Positions 16,425 through 26,253 are shown, counted from the first letter of the stretch. The stretch: DNA of 64,000 bases from Rhodococcus sp. W8901 (GCF_013348805.1 NZ_CP054690.1:1860001-1924000), one strand, 5' to 3'. The notes: generated by a model not told the origin, from the sequence alone. Numbers and translations: made by a program.

Positions 16425-19400
16425 TCACTCGCCCAGACGCGTGAACGCGCCCAGTTCGGTCAGCCCGGCAGGTGTCGTCGGAAGGTAGTGCGTGAGCAGC
16501 CGCGACCGCACGATCACCGCACACCACTTGCCGCGGGAGACCGCGACGTTGAGCCGGTTGCGGGACAACAGGAACGACATCCCGCGCGGCACGTCCTCGG
16601 CCGACGACGCCGTCATCGACACGAGCACCACGGCGGCCTCTCTGCCCTGGAACTTGTCGACCGTCCCGACGTGCACGTCGGCCAGTCCGGCGGCGGCCAG
16701 GTGCCGTCGGATCAGGCTCACCTGCGCGTTGTACGGCGCCACGACGAGGACGTCGGACTGTCCGAGCGGGCGGGTCCCGTCGAAGCCGGTCGGATCCGTC
16801 CACGCCCGGCCGAGCAGTGCCTGGATCCGCCGGACGACCTCGCGTGCCTCCTCGACGGATTCCGTTGCGTTGCCGCGGTGGTCGAGGACCGCGCTGTCCA
16901 CGCCGGGCTCGACACCGGCGAGGTGGCGCGCGGTCGTGACCGGTTCCTCGGACTGCAGGCGCCCGCCGTACGACAGCGCCGACACCCGGGCGCACAGCGC
17001 CGGATGCATCCGCCAGGTGCGCGCCAGGAAGTAGCCGTGTTCCGGTGGCAGCGCGTCGTGGCCGGCGGCGAGCCAGCCCAGCGCCGACTCGTCCACCGGT
17101 TCGGGGTGGGTGCCCTGACTGACCTGCGGTAGCTGCTGCGGGTCGCCGAGGAGCAGAAGATTGCGGGCCGACGCTCCCACCGCCACGGTGTTCGCGAGCG
17201 CGAACTGTCCGGCTTCGTCGATCACCAGCAGGTCGAGACTGCCGGGTGGGATCCGCTCGGCGTGCGCGAAGTCCCAGGCGGTCCCGCCGACGACGCACCC
17301 GGTCGCCGCGGCGTCGTCGAGGAACTGCGGGTAGGCGTTCGCGGTGATCCCCGTCCACGCGCGGTCCTCCGCGCGGCCGTCCTTCTTCGCGACCATCCGG
17401 CCGTCGAGTCCCGCCGCGACCACCGCGTCGAGCATGTTCTCCACCACCGAATGCGACTGTGCCACCAGGCCGATCCGCCAGCGGTGGTGTGTCACGAGGT
17501 GGGTGATCACGCGCGCGCCGGTGTGGGTCTTGCCGGTGCCGGGCGGGCCCTGCACCGCGAGGTACGAGTGGTCGAGGTCCAGCAGTGCCGAGACGATCGC
17601 GGCGGCGTGGTCACCGGCGCCGTCGGCCGTCGGCAGCCCCGCACCGCTCCGGGTACGCGGAGGGATCCGGCGCAGGACGTCGACGGCCGCGTCCGGCGGC
17701 ATCGCCGGCAGCATCGCAGCCATCTGCTCGGCCGCTGCCCCGATCGCGGTCTCCATCCGCACCGTAGCGATCGGGTGACCGGGCGCCACGGCCATCGGCA
17801 GTGCCGTGTATTCGTCCGGACCGGTGAGCAATTCCTCCACGACGATGACGTCGTCGAAGTTCTCGTCGGCGCCGACCGACAGCACCACCGCCGTCGCTGT
17901 CCCGCGTTGCGTGGGGGTCGATCCGGTCATCGCCTCCGCCGGTAGCGGCGGGTCGTACAGGGTGAACACCTCCGCACCGGGGACGACGGTGCTCCCGGTC
18001 CCGTACCGGCCCGTCAGCCGCAGATGGCGGCGCAGCTTCCGCTGACGAGGGGTGCTGCGGTGCCAGTCCTGCACCACCACGGCGTGGTCCACCTGCAGCA
18101 CGTCGCGGGTGTCGGCCCACTCGTCGACCACCTGTGTCAGCCGGTCGAAATGCGCCCACCAGAACGGTTTACGTTCCCGCCGGTGGTAGCCGACGGCGGC
18201 TGCCATCAGTGCGGCGGCCTGCTGGTCGGCGCTGCGGGACCCGCGTGCTTCGTCGCCGGCGAACCGTCGCAGAGCCTGCTCGGTGAGGTCGACCTCGCCC
18301 TCGTCCGGGACGGGCGGAGGGTCCTCGCGTCGATGCGGCGACACGTCGTGGTCCGCCGCGATCGCGAGCAGCCAGCTGCGCAACTCACGGGTCGAAACGC
18401 AGTCGTACTCGTTGTAGTCTCCGATCCCGCGCAACAGCTCGGCGGCCTCCGGCCGCCCCTGGTCGCGGAGGTCGCAGTAATCGGCATATGCCACAACGGA
18501 ATCGGCGGCGTTGGTGACGTCGCCGTCCCGCAAGCGGGTGCCCATGTAGAGCGGCTCGAGCTTCTTGATGCTGTACGACTGCGCGCCGACCCGCAGTGAT
18601 GCCCGGACGATCGGATAGAGGTCCACGAGCACCCCGTCCCGCAGGAGTTGGTCGACGGCCTCCTCGCCGACTCCGTGCCGACCGGACAACCGCAGCAGCG
18701 CGGACTTCTCGTACGCCGCGTAGTGGTAGATGTGCAGGCCCGGGTGCGCGGCGCGGCGGGCGGCGACGTAGTCGAGGAAATCGATCAGCGCCCGACGCTC
18801 CTGCGCTCGATCGTGGGCCCAGAACGGCCGGAACACCGGATCTCCGGCGCCGGTGGGCGGCTCTTCGAGCACGCCGAACAGGTACTCGAGCCCCCACTGC
18901 GCCGATCCCGCCTCGGCCCACAGCGGGTCGCCCTCGAAGTCGAAGAAGATGTCGCCGGCGTCCGGGCGGGGCAGGCCGGCGAGGGCGGTCGGGTCGAAGA
19001 CCTCGAAGGGGTGGCCGCCCTGCGCCTCCCGGCGCAGTTGGAGTGCGGCCTGCGAACGGAGGGCGGAGAGTGTTCGCGCCGACACGTCCGGGACCGGGTC
19101 GACTCGCTCCGCCAGGGCGTCGATGGTCGACACTCCCGCCGATACGAGGTGCTGGCGGGTGCTCGCGCGAATCCCCGCGACCAGCAGCAGATCTCGATGC
19201 GCCTCGACCTCGGCGGCGCAGGTCTCGCAACGCCCGCAGGACTGGCAGTTCGCGTCCTCCCACGCGACCGGGACGCCCCGGGATCGGTGGTCGTCGAGGA
19301 TGCGTTGCAGGCGTGTGCGGCGCGCGGTGTACACCGGGACGAGGTCGGCCAGCGCGTGTACCGAGTCGGAGCCGTCGCCCAGCAGGAGGTGTGCCCGCGG

Positions 19401-19898
19401 TGCCGGGCGCACACCGCCGGCCGCGAGGGCGTCGGCGTACGCAGCCAGTTGCAGCAGCGCGGGGACCTCGACATGGCGGGCCAGTTTGGTGTCGTACACC
19501 GCATACATGTCGCCGTCCGGATCGTCCTCACGGACGAGGAAGTCGCTGAAGCCGAGGAACCGGCCGTCGAAGAACGTGCCCTGGTAGATCACCGGAGCCC
19601 CGGACCGGGCGGCCGCGACGGTCGATCGGTGCGCGTCGTACAGGCCGACCGTCGTGTATTCGGGCCGCGCAATGGTCTCGATCCGTCCGAGGCGGCGCTC
19701 GAAGTCGTCCCGGACCCGTCGTTCGTGGGCCTCGCCGAGCAGGGAGGTCCGCTGCAGCATCGGATCGGCGGCCGAACCCGCCGCGGCCGGAGCGAATCCG
19801 AGCAGCCCGTCGAGGCGGCGCAGCAGAGCGAACTCGCACGTCGCGGCGAGCGTCAGATCGCCGGTGCTGTAGATCACCACATCGTCGAGCAGGAACAT
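16425..19898 (-). CDS. TM0106-type RecB-like nuclease fused to a superfamily I helicase
   Basis: A 1157-residue multidomain DNA enzyme. Residues 1-230 are a RecB/Cas4-like nuclease: GFSD (Asp119), DTK (Asp136, Lys138), QLAAY (Gln150, Tyr154), with Cys21 and CQSCGRCETC (Cys218-227), a plausible Fe-S or zinc cluster. Residues ~310-515 resemble an RNase-H-fold exonuclease (DIFFDFEGDP and YNEYDC). The C-terminal half is an UPF1/DNA2-like helicase: Walker A GPPGTGKTHTG (784-794), DEAG (~877), GDPQQLPQV, TVDKFQGRE and NVAVSRGK. The arrangement fits DNA end processing in repair or defence. ATG 19898 has AAAGGGG upstream; it is divergent from a lipase-like gene and stops 7 bp from the opposing aldolase gene. 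Confidence 0.92.
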   Translation of the reverse strand: MFLLDDVVIYSTGDLTLAATCEFALLRRLDGLLGFAPAAAGSAADPMLQRTSLLGEAHERRVRDDFERRLGRIETIARPEYTTVGLYDAHRSTVAAARSGAPVIYQGTFFDGRFLGFSDFLVREDDPDGDMYAVYDTKLARHVEVPALLQLAAYADALAAGGVRPAPRAHLLLGDGSDSVHALADLVPVYTARRTRLQRILDDHRSRGVPVAWEDANCQSCGRCETCAAEVEAHRDLLLVAGIRASTRQHLVSAGVSTIDALAERVDPVPDVSARTLSALRSQAALQLRREAQGGHPFEVFDPTALAGLPRPDAGDIFFDFEGDPLWAEAGSAQWGLEYLFGVLEEPPTGAGDPVFRPFWAHDRAQERRALIDFLDYVAARRAAHPGLHIYHYAAYEKSALLRLSGRHGVGEEAVDQLLRDGVLVDLYPIVRASLRVGAQSYSIKKLEPLYMGTRLRDGDVTNAADSVVAYADYCDLRDQGRPEAAELLRGIGDYNEYDCVSTRELRSWLLAIAADHDVSPHRREDPPPVPDEGEVDLTEQALRRFAGDEARGSRSADQQAAALMAAAVGYHRRERKPFWWAHFDRLTQVVDEWADTRDVLQVDHAVVVQDWHRSTPRQRKLRRHLRLTGRYGTGSTVVPGAEVFTLYDPPLPAEAMTGSTPTQRGTATAVVLSVGADENFDDVIVVEELLTGPDEYTALPMAVAPGHPIATVRMETAIGAAAEQMAAMLPAMPPDAAVDVLRRIPPRTRSGAGLPTADGAGDHAAAIVSALLDLDHSYLAVQGPPGTGKTHTGARVITHLVTHHRWRIGLVAQSHSVVENMLDAVVAAGLDGRMVAKKDGRAEDRAWTGITANAYPQFLDDAAATGCVVGGTAWDFAHAERIPPGSLDLLVIDEAGQFALANTVAVGASARNLLLLGDPQQLPQVSQGTHPEPVDESALGWLAAGHDALPPEHGYFLARTWRMHPALCARVSALSYGGRLQSEEPVTTARHLAGVEPGVDSAVLDHRGNATESVEEAREVVRRIQALLGRAWTDPTGFDGTRPLGQSDVLVVAPYNAQVSLIRRHLAAAGLADVHVGTVDKFQGREAAVVLVSMTASSAEDVPRGMSFLLSRNRLNVAVSRGKWCAVIVRSRLLTHYLPTTPAGLTELGAFTRLGE

Positions 19899-19999
19899 CG
19901 CGCCCCTTTCCCGGTCGGTTCGGGCCGATTGTGCCATCGGGCGGCGACAACCAGGGGAGGGCTCGCGGCCGCCGCAGCGTCCCCCACCACAATGGAGCC

Positions 20000-20626
20000 A
20001 TGCCGTTCTTCACCGGGGCGACCGGACAGATCCACTACCGTCGCTGGACCGTCGATCAACCGCGCGCCGTCGTGGTGTTCCTGCACGGGATGGGCCAGCA
20101 CACCGGGCACTATCACCGGTTCGCCGCCGGACTCGCCCGGCACGACATCGAGATGTGGGGGATCGACCAGGCCGGGCACGGGCTGTCGGAAGGCACTCCC
20201 GGTGTGCCCGGCGCGTTGGGGGATCTCGCGGACGACGCGGCCCTCCTCGCGACGACGGCGGCACAGGCGTGTCCCGGGGTGCCGCAGGTACTGATGGGCC
20301 ACTCGCTGGGCGCGGCCGTGTCGATCACGCTGCTGCGGCGCGGACCGGAGCGGTTCGCGGCAGCCGTCCTCTGTGGAACACCCAAATCCGTTGTGCAGCA
20401 AGCCGAGACATCGGACTTCGCGAGACCGGATCTTCCGGTGCTCGCGATCCACGGCGTCGACGACCGGTTGGCGCCGATCGACGGGGTGCGCGCGTGGACG
20501 TCCGGCCTGCCGGGAGTGACCGTGCGGGAGTACCCCGACACCGGCCACGACCTGCTGCACGAAAAGATCCACCGGGCAGTCACGAACGATGTCGCCGCCT
20601 TCGTGCTCGACGCTACGGTGTGCTGA
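20000..20626 (+). CDS. alpha/beta hydrolase, monoacylglycerol-lipase-like, compact
   Basis: A 208-residue serine hydrolase. The monoacylglycerol-lipase style HGMGQHTGHY loop, GIDQAGHGLSEG, nucleophile GHSLGAAV, Asp in HGVDDRLAP and His in PDTGHDLLHEK give a complete triad. It is about 70 residues shorter than typical monoacylglycerol lipases because the cap region between the nucleophile strand and the acid strand is very small. Probably cytosolic, acting on short lipid or other esters. Its stop overlaps the next ATG by one base (TGATG), so it is co-translated with the mycothiol-dependent protein. Confidence 0.88.
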   Translation: MPFFTGATGQIHYRRWTVDQPRAVVVFLHGMGQHTGHYHRFAAGLARHDIEMWGIDQAGHGLSEGTPGVPGALGDLADDAALLATTAAQACPGVPQVLMGHSLGAAVSITLLRRGPERFAAAVLCGTPKSVVQQAETSDFARPDLPVLAIHGVDDRLAPIDGVRAWTSGLPGVTVREYPDTGHDLLHEKIHRAVTNDVAAFVLDATVC

Positions 20627-21381
20627 TGGAATACACGCGTCTGCTGTCCGCTCTGCGCGACGAGGGTGAGACACTGGCTGCGACGCCGGTCGTTGCGCTG
20701 TCCGAACCTGTTCCCACGGTGCCGGACTGGACCGTCGAACACGTCGTACGACACACCGGCAAGATCCACCAGTGGGTGGTCGCCGCGTTGCAGGCCCCGC
20801 CGGAGGCATCGGTGTCGGAGGTCCGTCGCTCCGGCGACATGCCCCGAGGGCCGGAATGTCTTGCCGCCTACAGGGTTGCGCTCGAGGCGCTACTCGACGA
20901 GTTCACCCGACTCGACCCCGGGAAGCAGGTTCCGACGATGGTCGGCCCCGGCACCGTGGCGTGGTGGCTCCGCCGGCAGACGCACGAGGTCTCCGTGCAC
21001 CGGATGGACGTGTCCGACACGCTGCAGGCTGCCGGGGGTCCCAAGGTCGCCGAGCTGGATCCGGAGATCGCGGCCGACGGCGTCGACGAATGGGTGGACG
21101 TGTTCCTGGGCCGCCTCGCCGCCGGCGGCCGGCTGCCGGACTCGCTCGCCGGGCGCACCATCCACCTCCACGGCACCGACACCGACGCCGCGGAGTGGCA
21201 TCTCGCGTTCGCACCGGGAACGGTGGAGGTTACTCGCGAGCATTGCAAAGCCGATGTGGCGCTGCGTGGTCCGGCGCAGGACCTGCTGCTCACGCTGTGG
21301 CGGCGCCGCCCCCTGGTGGGCCTCGACGTGATCGGCGATTCCGCGGTGGCGCGGGCGCTGCTGGGCTCGGCGGCCCTGTAG
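20626..21381 (+). CDS. maleylpyruvate-isomerase-fold mycothiol-dependent protein
   Basis: A 251-residue member of the DinB-like MDMPI family that uses mycothiol in place of glutathione. Metal-site histidines are visible in the expected spots: TVEHVVRHTGKIHQWV near residues 40-55 and RRQTHEVSVHRMD near residue 125. The C-terminal half (GRTIHLHGTD, EWHLAF, DVALRGPAQDLLLTLWRR) is the usual MDMPI C-terminal domain. It starts within the upstream lipase stop, so the two are coupled. The reaction could be isomerisation, S-transfer or detoxification; the family is too broad to choose. It implies that the host makes mycothiol. Confidence 0.88.
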   Translation: MEYTRLLSALRDEGETLAATPVVALSEPVPTVPDWTVEHVVRHTGKIHQWVVAALQAPPEASVSEVRRSGDMPRGPECLAAYRVALEALLDEFTRLDPGKQVPTMVGPGTVAWWLRRQTHEVSVHRMDVSDTLQAAGGPKVAELDPEIAADGVDEWVDVFLGRLAAGGRLPDSLAGRTIHLHGTDTDAAEWHLAFAPGTVEVTREHCKADVALRGPAQDLLLTLWRRRPLVGLDVIGDSAVARALLGSAAL

Positions 21382-21413
21382 CGACGCGGGCAAATCCACC
21401 GACACTGACGACG

Positions 21414-21451
21414 GTCCGGGCCCGGGTGCGGTGTCGCACCCGGGCCCGGAC
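21414..21451. terminator. strong bidirectional terminator hairpin
   Basis: A perfect 17-bp stem (21414-21430 with 21435-21451) closes on the tetraloop GTGT. It lies between the convergent MDMPI and fadD15 genes. Confidence 0.85.
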
Positions 21452-21465
21452 GTGTCGTCGAACAA

Positions 21466-23253
21466 CTAGGAGTAGATCGCCTCGATCGCGACCGCGTGCT
21501 CCTGGTGGATGATGTTGCGCTTGAGCTTGAGCGTCGGGGTCAGCTCGCCCGAATCGACCGTGAAGTCGACCTCGAGGATGCGGTACTTCTTGATCTGCTC
21601 CGGGTTGGAGACCTTCTTGTTGCCCTCGGAGACCGCGGCGTCGATCTCGGCGACGAGGTCGGCATGCTTGACGAGTTCCGAGATCGGGGTGTCGGCAGGC
21701 AGGCCGTTGCGTTCCTTCCAGCCGGGTAGCGCCTCCGGGTCGAGCGTGATGAGGGCGCCGATGAACGGCTTCGCGTCGCCGACGACGAGGCACTGGCTGA
21801 TGAGCGCGTGCGCGCGGAGGGCGTCTTCGAGCACGGCCGGGGCGACATTCTTGCCGCCGGCGGTCACGATGATCTCCTTCTTGCGCCCGGTGATCGACAC
21901 GTACCCCTCGGCGTCGATGGACCCGAGGTCACCGGTGTGGAACCAGCCGTCGCGGATGGAATCGGCAGTGGCCTGGTCGTTGTGCCAGTAACCGTCGAAC
22001 ACGACCGGGCCGCGGACCAGGAGTTCGCCGTCCTCGGCGATCTTCGCGGCGTGACCGTTGATCGGCTTGCCGACGGTCCCCACCTTCTGGTCGCGGATGG
22101 TGTTGACCGTGACGGCAGCGCTGGTTTCGGTGAGGCCGTAGCCCTCGTAGACCGGAACGCCGATCCCGCGGAAGAAGTGACCCAGGCGCGCGCCGAGCGC
22201 GGCACCGCCCGAGACTGCACGGTCGCATTCACCGCCGAGCGCGGCGCGCAGCTTGGCGTAGACCAGCTTGTCGAACAGTGCGTGCCGCAGGCGCAGGCCG
22301 AGTCCGGGGCTGCCCTGCTCCTGCGCCTCGCTCCACGCGATTGCGGTCTCGGCGGCCTTCGCGAAGATCTTGCCCTTGCCGCCGTCCTCGGCCTTCTGCT
22401 TGGCCGAGTTGTAGACCTTCTCGAACACGCGGGGGACCGAGAGGATGAAGTTGGGCTTGAAGATCGCGAACTGGTCGATGAGTGTCGTCAGGTCGGCGGT
22501 GTGCGCGACGGTGACCTTGGCGTCGAACGCGCCGAACGAGATCGCGCGCGCGAACACGTGGGCCAGCGGCAGGAACATCAGGGTGCGATTGCCCTCCTGC
22601 AACGCGTCACCCAACGCAATCCTCACCGCGGCAGACTCGGCGTAGAAGTTCGAGTGGGTGAGCTGCACGCCCTTGGGCCGTCCGGTGGTGCCGGAGGTGT
22701 AGATGAGGGTCGCGGGCGAAGACGCGCGCACCTGCTGTCGGCGCTCGTGCAGTTCGTCGTCGCTGATACCGGCGCCACGGGTGATGAGCTCGTCGAGGGC
22801 TCCGGCCTCGATCTGCAGGACCTCGCGCAGCGCGGGGGCGGCCTCGGCGACGTCCTTCACGGTCTCGGCGTGCGTCGACGTCTCGACGATGAGTAAGGAC
22901 GTGGCCGAGTCCTCGAGGATCCACTGCGCCTGGTCGGAGGACGACGTCTCGTAGATCGCGACCGTGCATCCGCCGGCGGTCCAGATGGCGTAATCGAGAA
23001 CGGCCCACTCGTAGCGTGTGGCCGAGAGGATTGCGACGCGGTCGCCGAGTTCCACGCCGGACGCGATCAGTCCCTTCGCGATGGCCTTGACCTCGCCGGC
23101 GAACTGGGCCGCGGTGACGTCGACCCATCCACCGTTGCCCGGCTTCTTGAAGGGCACGAGATTCGGACACTCCGCTTCGTACCGGAACACGGTGTCGGCC
23201 ATGGACGCGTCTTCCGGAATGGTGAACGACTGTGGAACCGAATACTCACGCAC
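21466..23253 (-). CDS. fadD15: long-chain fatty-acid-CoA ligase, FadD15 type
   Basis: A 595-residue AMP-forming ligase that activates long-chain fatty acids to acyl-CoA. It matches mycobacterial FadD15 in wording and length: YTSGTTGRPKGVQLTHSN (P-loop), FLPLAHVFARAIS, SVPRVFEKVYN, YEGYGLTETSA, GYWHNDQAT, DGWFHTGDLG, TGRKKEIIVTAGGKNVAP and a lysine-rich C-terminus LKLKRNII. GTG 23253 is chosen: GGAGGGG lies five bases upstream and translation begins with VREYSVPQ as in FadD15. It is a monocistronic unit with a strong terminator and a 163-bp upstream gap. Confidence 0.94.
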   Translation of the reverse strand: MREYSVPQSFTIPEDASMADTVFRYEAECPNLVPFKKPGNGGWVDVTAAQFAGEVKAIAKGLIASGVELGDRVAILSATRYEWAVLDYAIWTAGGCTVAIYETSSSDQAQWILEDSATSLLIVETSTHAETVKDVAEAAPALREVLQIEAGALDELITRGAGISDDELHERRQQVRASSPATLIYTSGTTGRPKGVQLTHSNFYAESAAVRIALGDALQEGNRTLMFLPLAHVFARAISFGAFDAKVTVAHTADLTTLIDQFAIFKPNFILSVPRVFEKVYNSAKQKAEDGGKGKIFAKAAETAIAWSEAQEQGSPGLGLRLRHALFDKLVYAKLRAALGGECDRAVSGGAALGARLGHFFRGIGVPVYEGYGLTETSAAVTVNTIRDQKVGTVGKPINGHAAKIAEDGELLVRGPVVFDGYWHNDQATADSIRDGWFHTGDLGSIDAEGYVSITGRKKEIIVTAGGKNVAPAVLEDALRAHALISQCLVVGDAKPFIGALITLDPEALPGWKERNGLPADTPISELVKHADLVAEIDAAVSEGNKKVSNPEQIKKYRILEVDFTVDSGELTPTLKLKRNIIHQEHAVAIEAIYS

Positions 23254-23367
23254 TTTGACCCCTCCGAGAAATGACATGATGGATGTGCATTGCATCACAT
23301 TCAGGGTCTCTTTGCACTAAGTCTCGAGTCCGGTTTGCGCATTTCGGCTGTCGACCTGCGGAAATAA

Positions 23368-23383
23368 ATGTAACCGTATGTAA
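23368..23383. promoter_or_regulatory. AT-rich upstream region of fadD15 with a helically phased direct repeat
   Basis: ATGTAA occurs at 23368-23373 and again at 23378-23383, exactly ten bases (one helical turn) apart, within an AT-rich patch unusual for this window and about 115 bp upstream of the fadD15 start. It may be an activator or repressor site; this is inference. Confidence 0.3.
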
Positions 23384-23416
23384 TGCTAACTTTCTCCAGG
23401 TAGGGGGCTGTGCGAG

Positions 23417-24136
23417 TCACGCAACGGGATGAAAGTCGTCCTCGCGCGTGCATCGCCACCGCCGGACCGCGTGCTCGAGCGCGGCTGCCGGGACACCTAG
23501 GCAATCGGCGGCCGCGGCGAGGATTTCGGTCGGCGGAGCCGAGGGTGCGGAATCGCCGGGGGTGTCCGCGAGTGCAGACCGCACGAACTCGTCGGTGGCC
23601 GTGGCGGTGCCGGGCGAACCGGGTGCACCCGTCAGGGTCATCAGGTGCTGCCACATCGCGTCGTCGGGTCCGCCGCAGCACTCGTCCCACGCGGCGCGCA
23701 GGTCGCTGCGGGTGCGGTCGTCGCGGGTGGCGCCCACCAGGTCGCCGACCGAGTCGATGTGCAGGGCGTGCAGGCGTTCGGCGGTGCGCTGGATCTCGGC
23801 GGCGCGCAACGGGGCGGCGTTCTCGGAGTAGCGGCGCTTGTAGTTGCCGATCTTCCCGGCCCACTGATCGGAACTGCCCACTTCCTCGAACGTGCGCAGA
23901 AGTTCACGAGCGCCGTCGGTGACCCGGCCCGGAACGTGGGCCTGCCGGTACGCGCGGTAGCGGTCGACCACGGTTCCGGCGTCGGCGTACCGATCACCGG
24001 CTGCCTGGACCGACTCGATGATGCAGAGTGCGAGGCTGTCCCGATACTCGTCGGGCGGCACCCAGCCGGCCGGGTCGCCGAGTCTGTCGCGGCAGGCCTG
24101 GACCACCGTCTGCACTTGCCGTTCCGAGACGCTCAC
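23417..24136 (-). CDS. conserved hypothetical protein
   Basis: No function recognised. The 239-residue protein is soluble and mostly helical. It opens with VQTVVQACRDRLGDPAGW, PPDEYRDSLALCIIESVQAAG and a R-Y-R-A-Y-R segment, then FEEVGSSDQWAGKIGNYKRRYSENAAPLRA, quoted here as separate short motifs of one helical domain. The arrangement (D-S-L-A-L-C-I-I-E-S, then W-A-x-K-I-G-N) recalls a conserved actinobacterial family of unknown role. GTG 24136 is preceded by GGGAGGA. It lies 163 bp upstream of fadD15 on the same strand and 69 bp downstream of a phosphoribosyltransferase gene. Confidence 0.75.
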   Translation of the reverse strand: MSVSERQVQTVVQACRDRLGDPAGWVPPDEYRDSLALCIIESVQAAGDRYADAGTVVDRYRAYRQAHVPGRVTDGARELLRTFEEVGSSDQWAGKIGNYKRRYSENAAPLRAAEIQRTAERLHALHIDSVGDLVGATRDDRTRSDLRAAWDECCGGPDDAMWQHLMTLTGAPGSPGTATATDEFVRSALADTPGDSAPSAPPTEILAAAADCLGVPAAALEHAVRRWRCTREDDFHPVA

Positions 24137-24205
24137 GAATCCTCCCTCGCTGCGCAGGGCCTGACGAGACGTGTATCGGCGCTGCGGCGCCGAATGTTGC
24201 ACCGG

Positions 24206-24850
24206 TCACGTCCGGGGCTCGCCGGCGCGGGCGAGCAGCTCGGTGACCTCGCGGTCGTCCAGCTGGTGGAAGTCGACGTATGCGCCGCCCACACCACCGA
24301 GATTCACGGGCGTGAACGGGCACACCACCTCGTCCGCGGTGACCCGCAGCCGCGAGACGGCCTCCGGTGACGCCACCGGTATCGCGACGACGATCGTGGC
24401 CGCCCCCGCGGCACGGGCGACCTGACAGGCGACCGCTGCGGTGGCGCCGGTCGCCATGCCGTCGTCGACGAGTACGACGGTCCGTCCCGTCAGCGGTGTG
24501 CGTGCCCGCCCGCGGCGCAGGGCATCGGCGCGTCGCGTCAGTTCCTGCCGCTCCTTCGTGCGGACCGACTCGAGTGCCTGGCGCGTCACGCCTCCGCGAT
24601 GGATCACGTCGTCGTTGAGGACCTCCGCATCCCCCTCGCCGATCGCTCCCATCGCGAGTTCCGGCTGCCACGGCACACCGAGCTTGCGGACCAGGATGAC
24701 GTCGAGGGGAGCGCGGAGAGCCTGGGCGACCTCGTATGCCACCGGTACGCCGCCGCGGGGGAGTCCCAGAACCACCGGATCGGACCCGCGCAGATGGCTC
24801 AGCGACTTGGCCAGTGCCCGTCCGGCTCCGGCACGCGTCGCATAGTGCAT
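24206..24850 (-). CDS. phosphoribosyltransferase-domain protein
   Basis: A 214-residue type I phosphoribosyltransferase fold. The PRPP-binding loop VVLVDDGMATGATAAVA (about residues 123-139) is clear, and LGLPRGGVPVAYEVA with DVILVRKLGVP supply the pyrophosphate side. This branch (often annotated as a putative phosphoribosyltransferase of stress or dormancy regions) has no settled substrate. ATG 24850 has GGAG nine bases upstream. It is the same strand as the unknown gene downstream and the TrpB2 gene upstream. Confidence 0.88.
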   Translation of the reverse strand: MHYATRAGAGRALAKSLSHLRGSDPVVLGLPRGGVPVAYEVAQALRAPLDVILVRKLGVPWQPELAMGAIGEGDAEVLNDDVIHRGGVTRQALESVRTKERQELTRRADALRRGRARTPLTGRTVVLVDDGMATGATAAVACQVARAAGAATIVVAIPVASPEAVSRLRVTADEVVCPFTPVNLGGVGGAYVDFHQLDDREVTELLARAGEPRT

Positions 24851-24960
24851 GACGTGCTCCGTCGAAGAGATTCGATCTCGATTTCGACGATACGCCGCAG
24901 ACCGCGCACAGGTGCGGCGCCCGGAAACGGACTCCCGGGCGCCGCAACCACGAGTGCGAA

Positions 24961-26253
24961 CTATGCCGTCGAGACCAGGTTGCCGTCGATGTGCGCCTGG
25001 TAGGCGGGCAGGTCGAGCATGCCGTGACCGGACAGCCCGATCACCAGCACCTCGGGCTCGGTGAGCCCGCGCGCGTACTCGGCGGCGGCAGCGATCGCAT
25101 GCGCCGATTCGGGCGCGGGGACGATGCCCTGGGTCCGCGCGAACAGCACGCCCGCGTCGAACGAGTCGGTCTGGTCGACGGCCTGTCCCTTGACGTAACC
25201 GAGTTCGACGGTGTGACTGAGCAGCGGCGCCATGCCGTGGTAGCGCAGGCCGCCGGCGTGGATCGGGTCCGGGACGAAGTCCTGGCCGAGCGTGTGCATC
25301 TTGAGCAGCGGGGTCAGGCCCGCGACGTCGCCGTGGTCGTAGCGGTACTCGCCCTTGGTGATCGACGGGCAGGCGGCCGGCTCGGCAGCGATGATCCGGG
25401 TCTGTGCCTTGCCGTGCAGGACCTCCCGGATGAACGGGAATGCGAGGCCGGCGAGGTTGGAACCGCCACCTGCACAACCGAATACGACGTCGGCGTTCGC
25501 CTCACCGGCGGCGCGCAGCTGCTCCACGGCCTCGAGGCCGATCACCGTCTGGTGGAGCACCACGTGGTTGAGGACGCTGCCGAGTGCATAGCGTGCGTCG
25601 GGATCGTTCGCGGCGACCTCGACGGCCTCGGTGACGGCCATGCCGAGCGAGCCGGGGGTGTCGGGGAAGTCGGCGAGCATCTTGCGTCCCGACTCGGTGA
25701 GATCGGACGGGCTCGGGTGCACGATGCCGCCGTAGGTCTCCATCAGATGGCGGCGGTACGGCTTGGACTCGTACGACGCGCGCACCTGCCACACCTCGAG
25801 CTCGATGCCGAACTTGGCGCACGCGAACGACAACGCGCTGCCCCACTGGCCGGCGCCGGTTTCGGTGGTGATCTTCTTGACGCCGTCCTGGGCGTTGTAA
25901 TACGCCTGCGCGACCGCGGTGTTGGTCTTGTGGCTGCCGACCGGGCTCACGCCCTCGTACTTGACGTAGATCCGAGCGGGCGTCCCCAGCGCCTTCTCGA
26001 ACTCGCGCGCGCGGATCAGCGGTGCCGGCCGCCAGGTCCGGTAGGCCTCACGGATGGGTTCGGGGATCTCGATGTACTGCTCGGCCGTGGCCTCCTGCTC
26101 GATCAGTGCGCTGGGGAACAGCGCCGCCAGATCGGCGGGGGTCACCGGCTCCCTGGTGCCCGGGTGCAGGTGGGGCGGCGGGGCGACCGGCAGGTCCGCG
26201 ACGATGTTGTACCAGTGGGTGGGGATGGGTGTCGGGATACTCGACTCGGACAC
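24961..26253 (-). CDS. TrpB-like PLP enzyme (TrpB2 type)
   Basis: A 430-residue tryptophan-synthase beta-like protein of the TrpB2 class. The PLP lysine is in [14 protein letters not shown], followed by [15 protein letters not shown] and the phosphate loop [17 protein letters not shown]; a conserved Arg-rich start ([17 protein letters not shown]) is typical of TrpB2. It would condense indole with serine or phosphoserine. There is no trpA or other trp gene nearby, so it is probably a stand-alone indole-salvage or side-activity enzyme rather than the biosynthetic TrpB. GTG 26253 with GAGAGGA seven bases upstream. Confidence 0.92.
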   Translation of the reverse strand: MSESSIPTPIPTHWYNIVADLPVAPPPHLHPGTREPVTPADLAALFPSALIEQEATAEQYIEIPEPIREAYRTWRPAPLIRAREFEKALGTPARIYVKYEGVSPVGSHKTNTAVAQAYYNAQDGVKKITTETGAGQWGSALSFACAKFGIELEVWQVRASYESKPYRRHLMETYGGIVHPSPSDLTESGRKMLADFPDTPGSLGMAVTEAVEVAANDPDARYALGSVLNHVVLHQTVIGLEAVEQLRAAGEANADVVFGCAGGGSNLAGLAFPFIREVLHGKAQTRIIAAEPAACPSITKGEYRYDHGDVAGLTPLLKMHTLGQDFVPDPIHAGGLRYHGMAPLLSHTVELGYVKGQAVDQTDSFDAGVLFARTQGIVPAPESAHAIAAAAEYARGLTEPEVLVIGLSGHGMLDLPAYQAHIDGNLVSTA

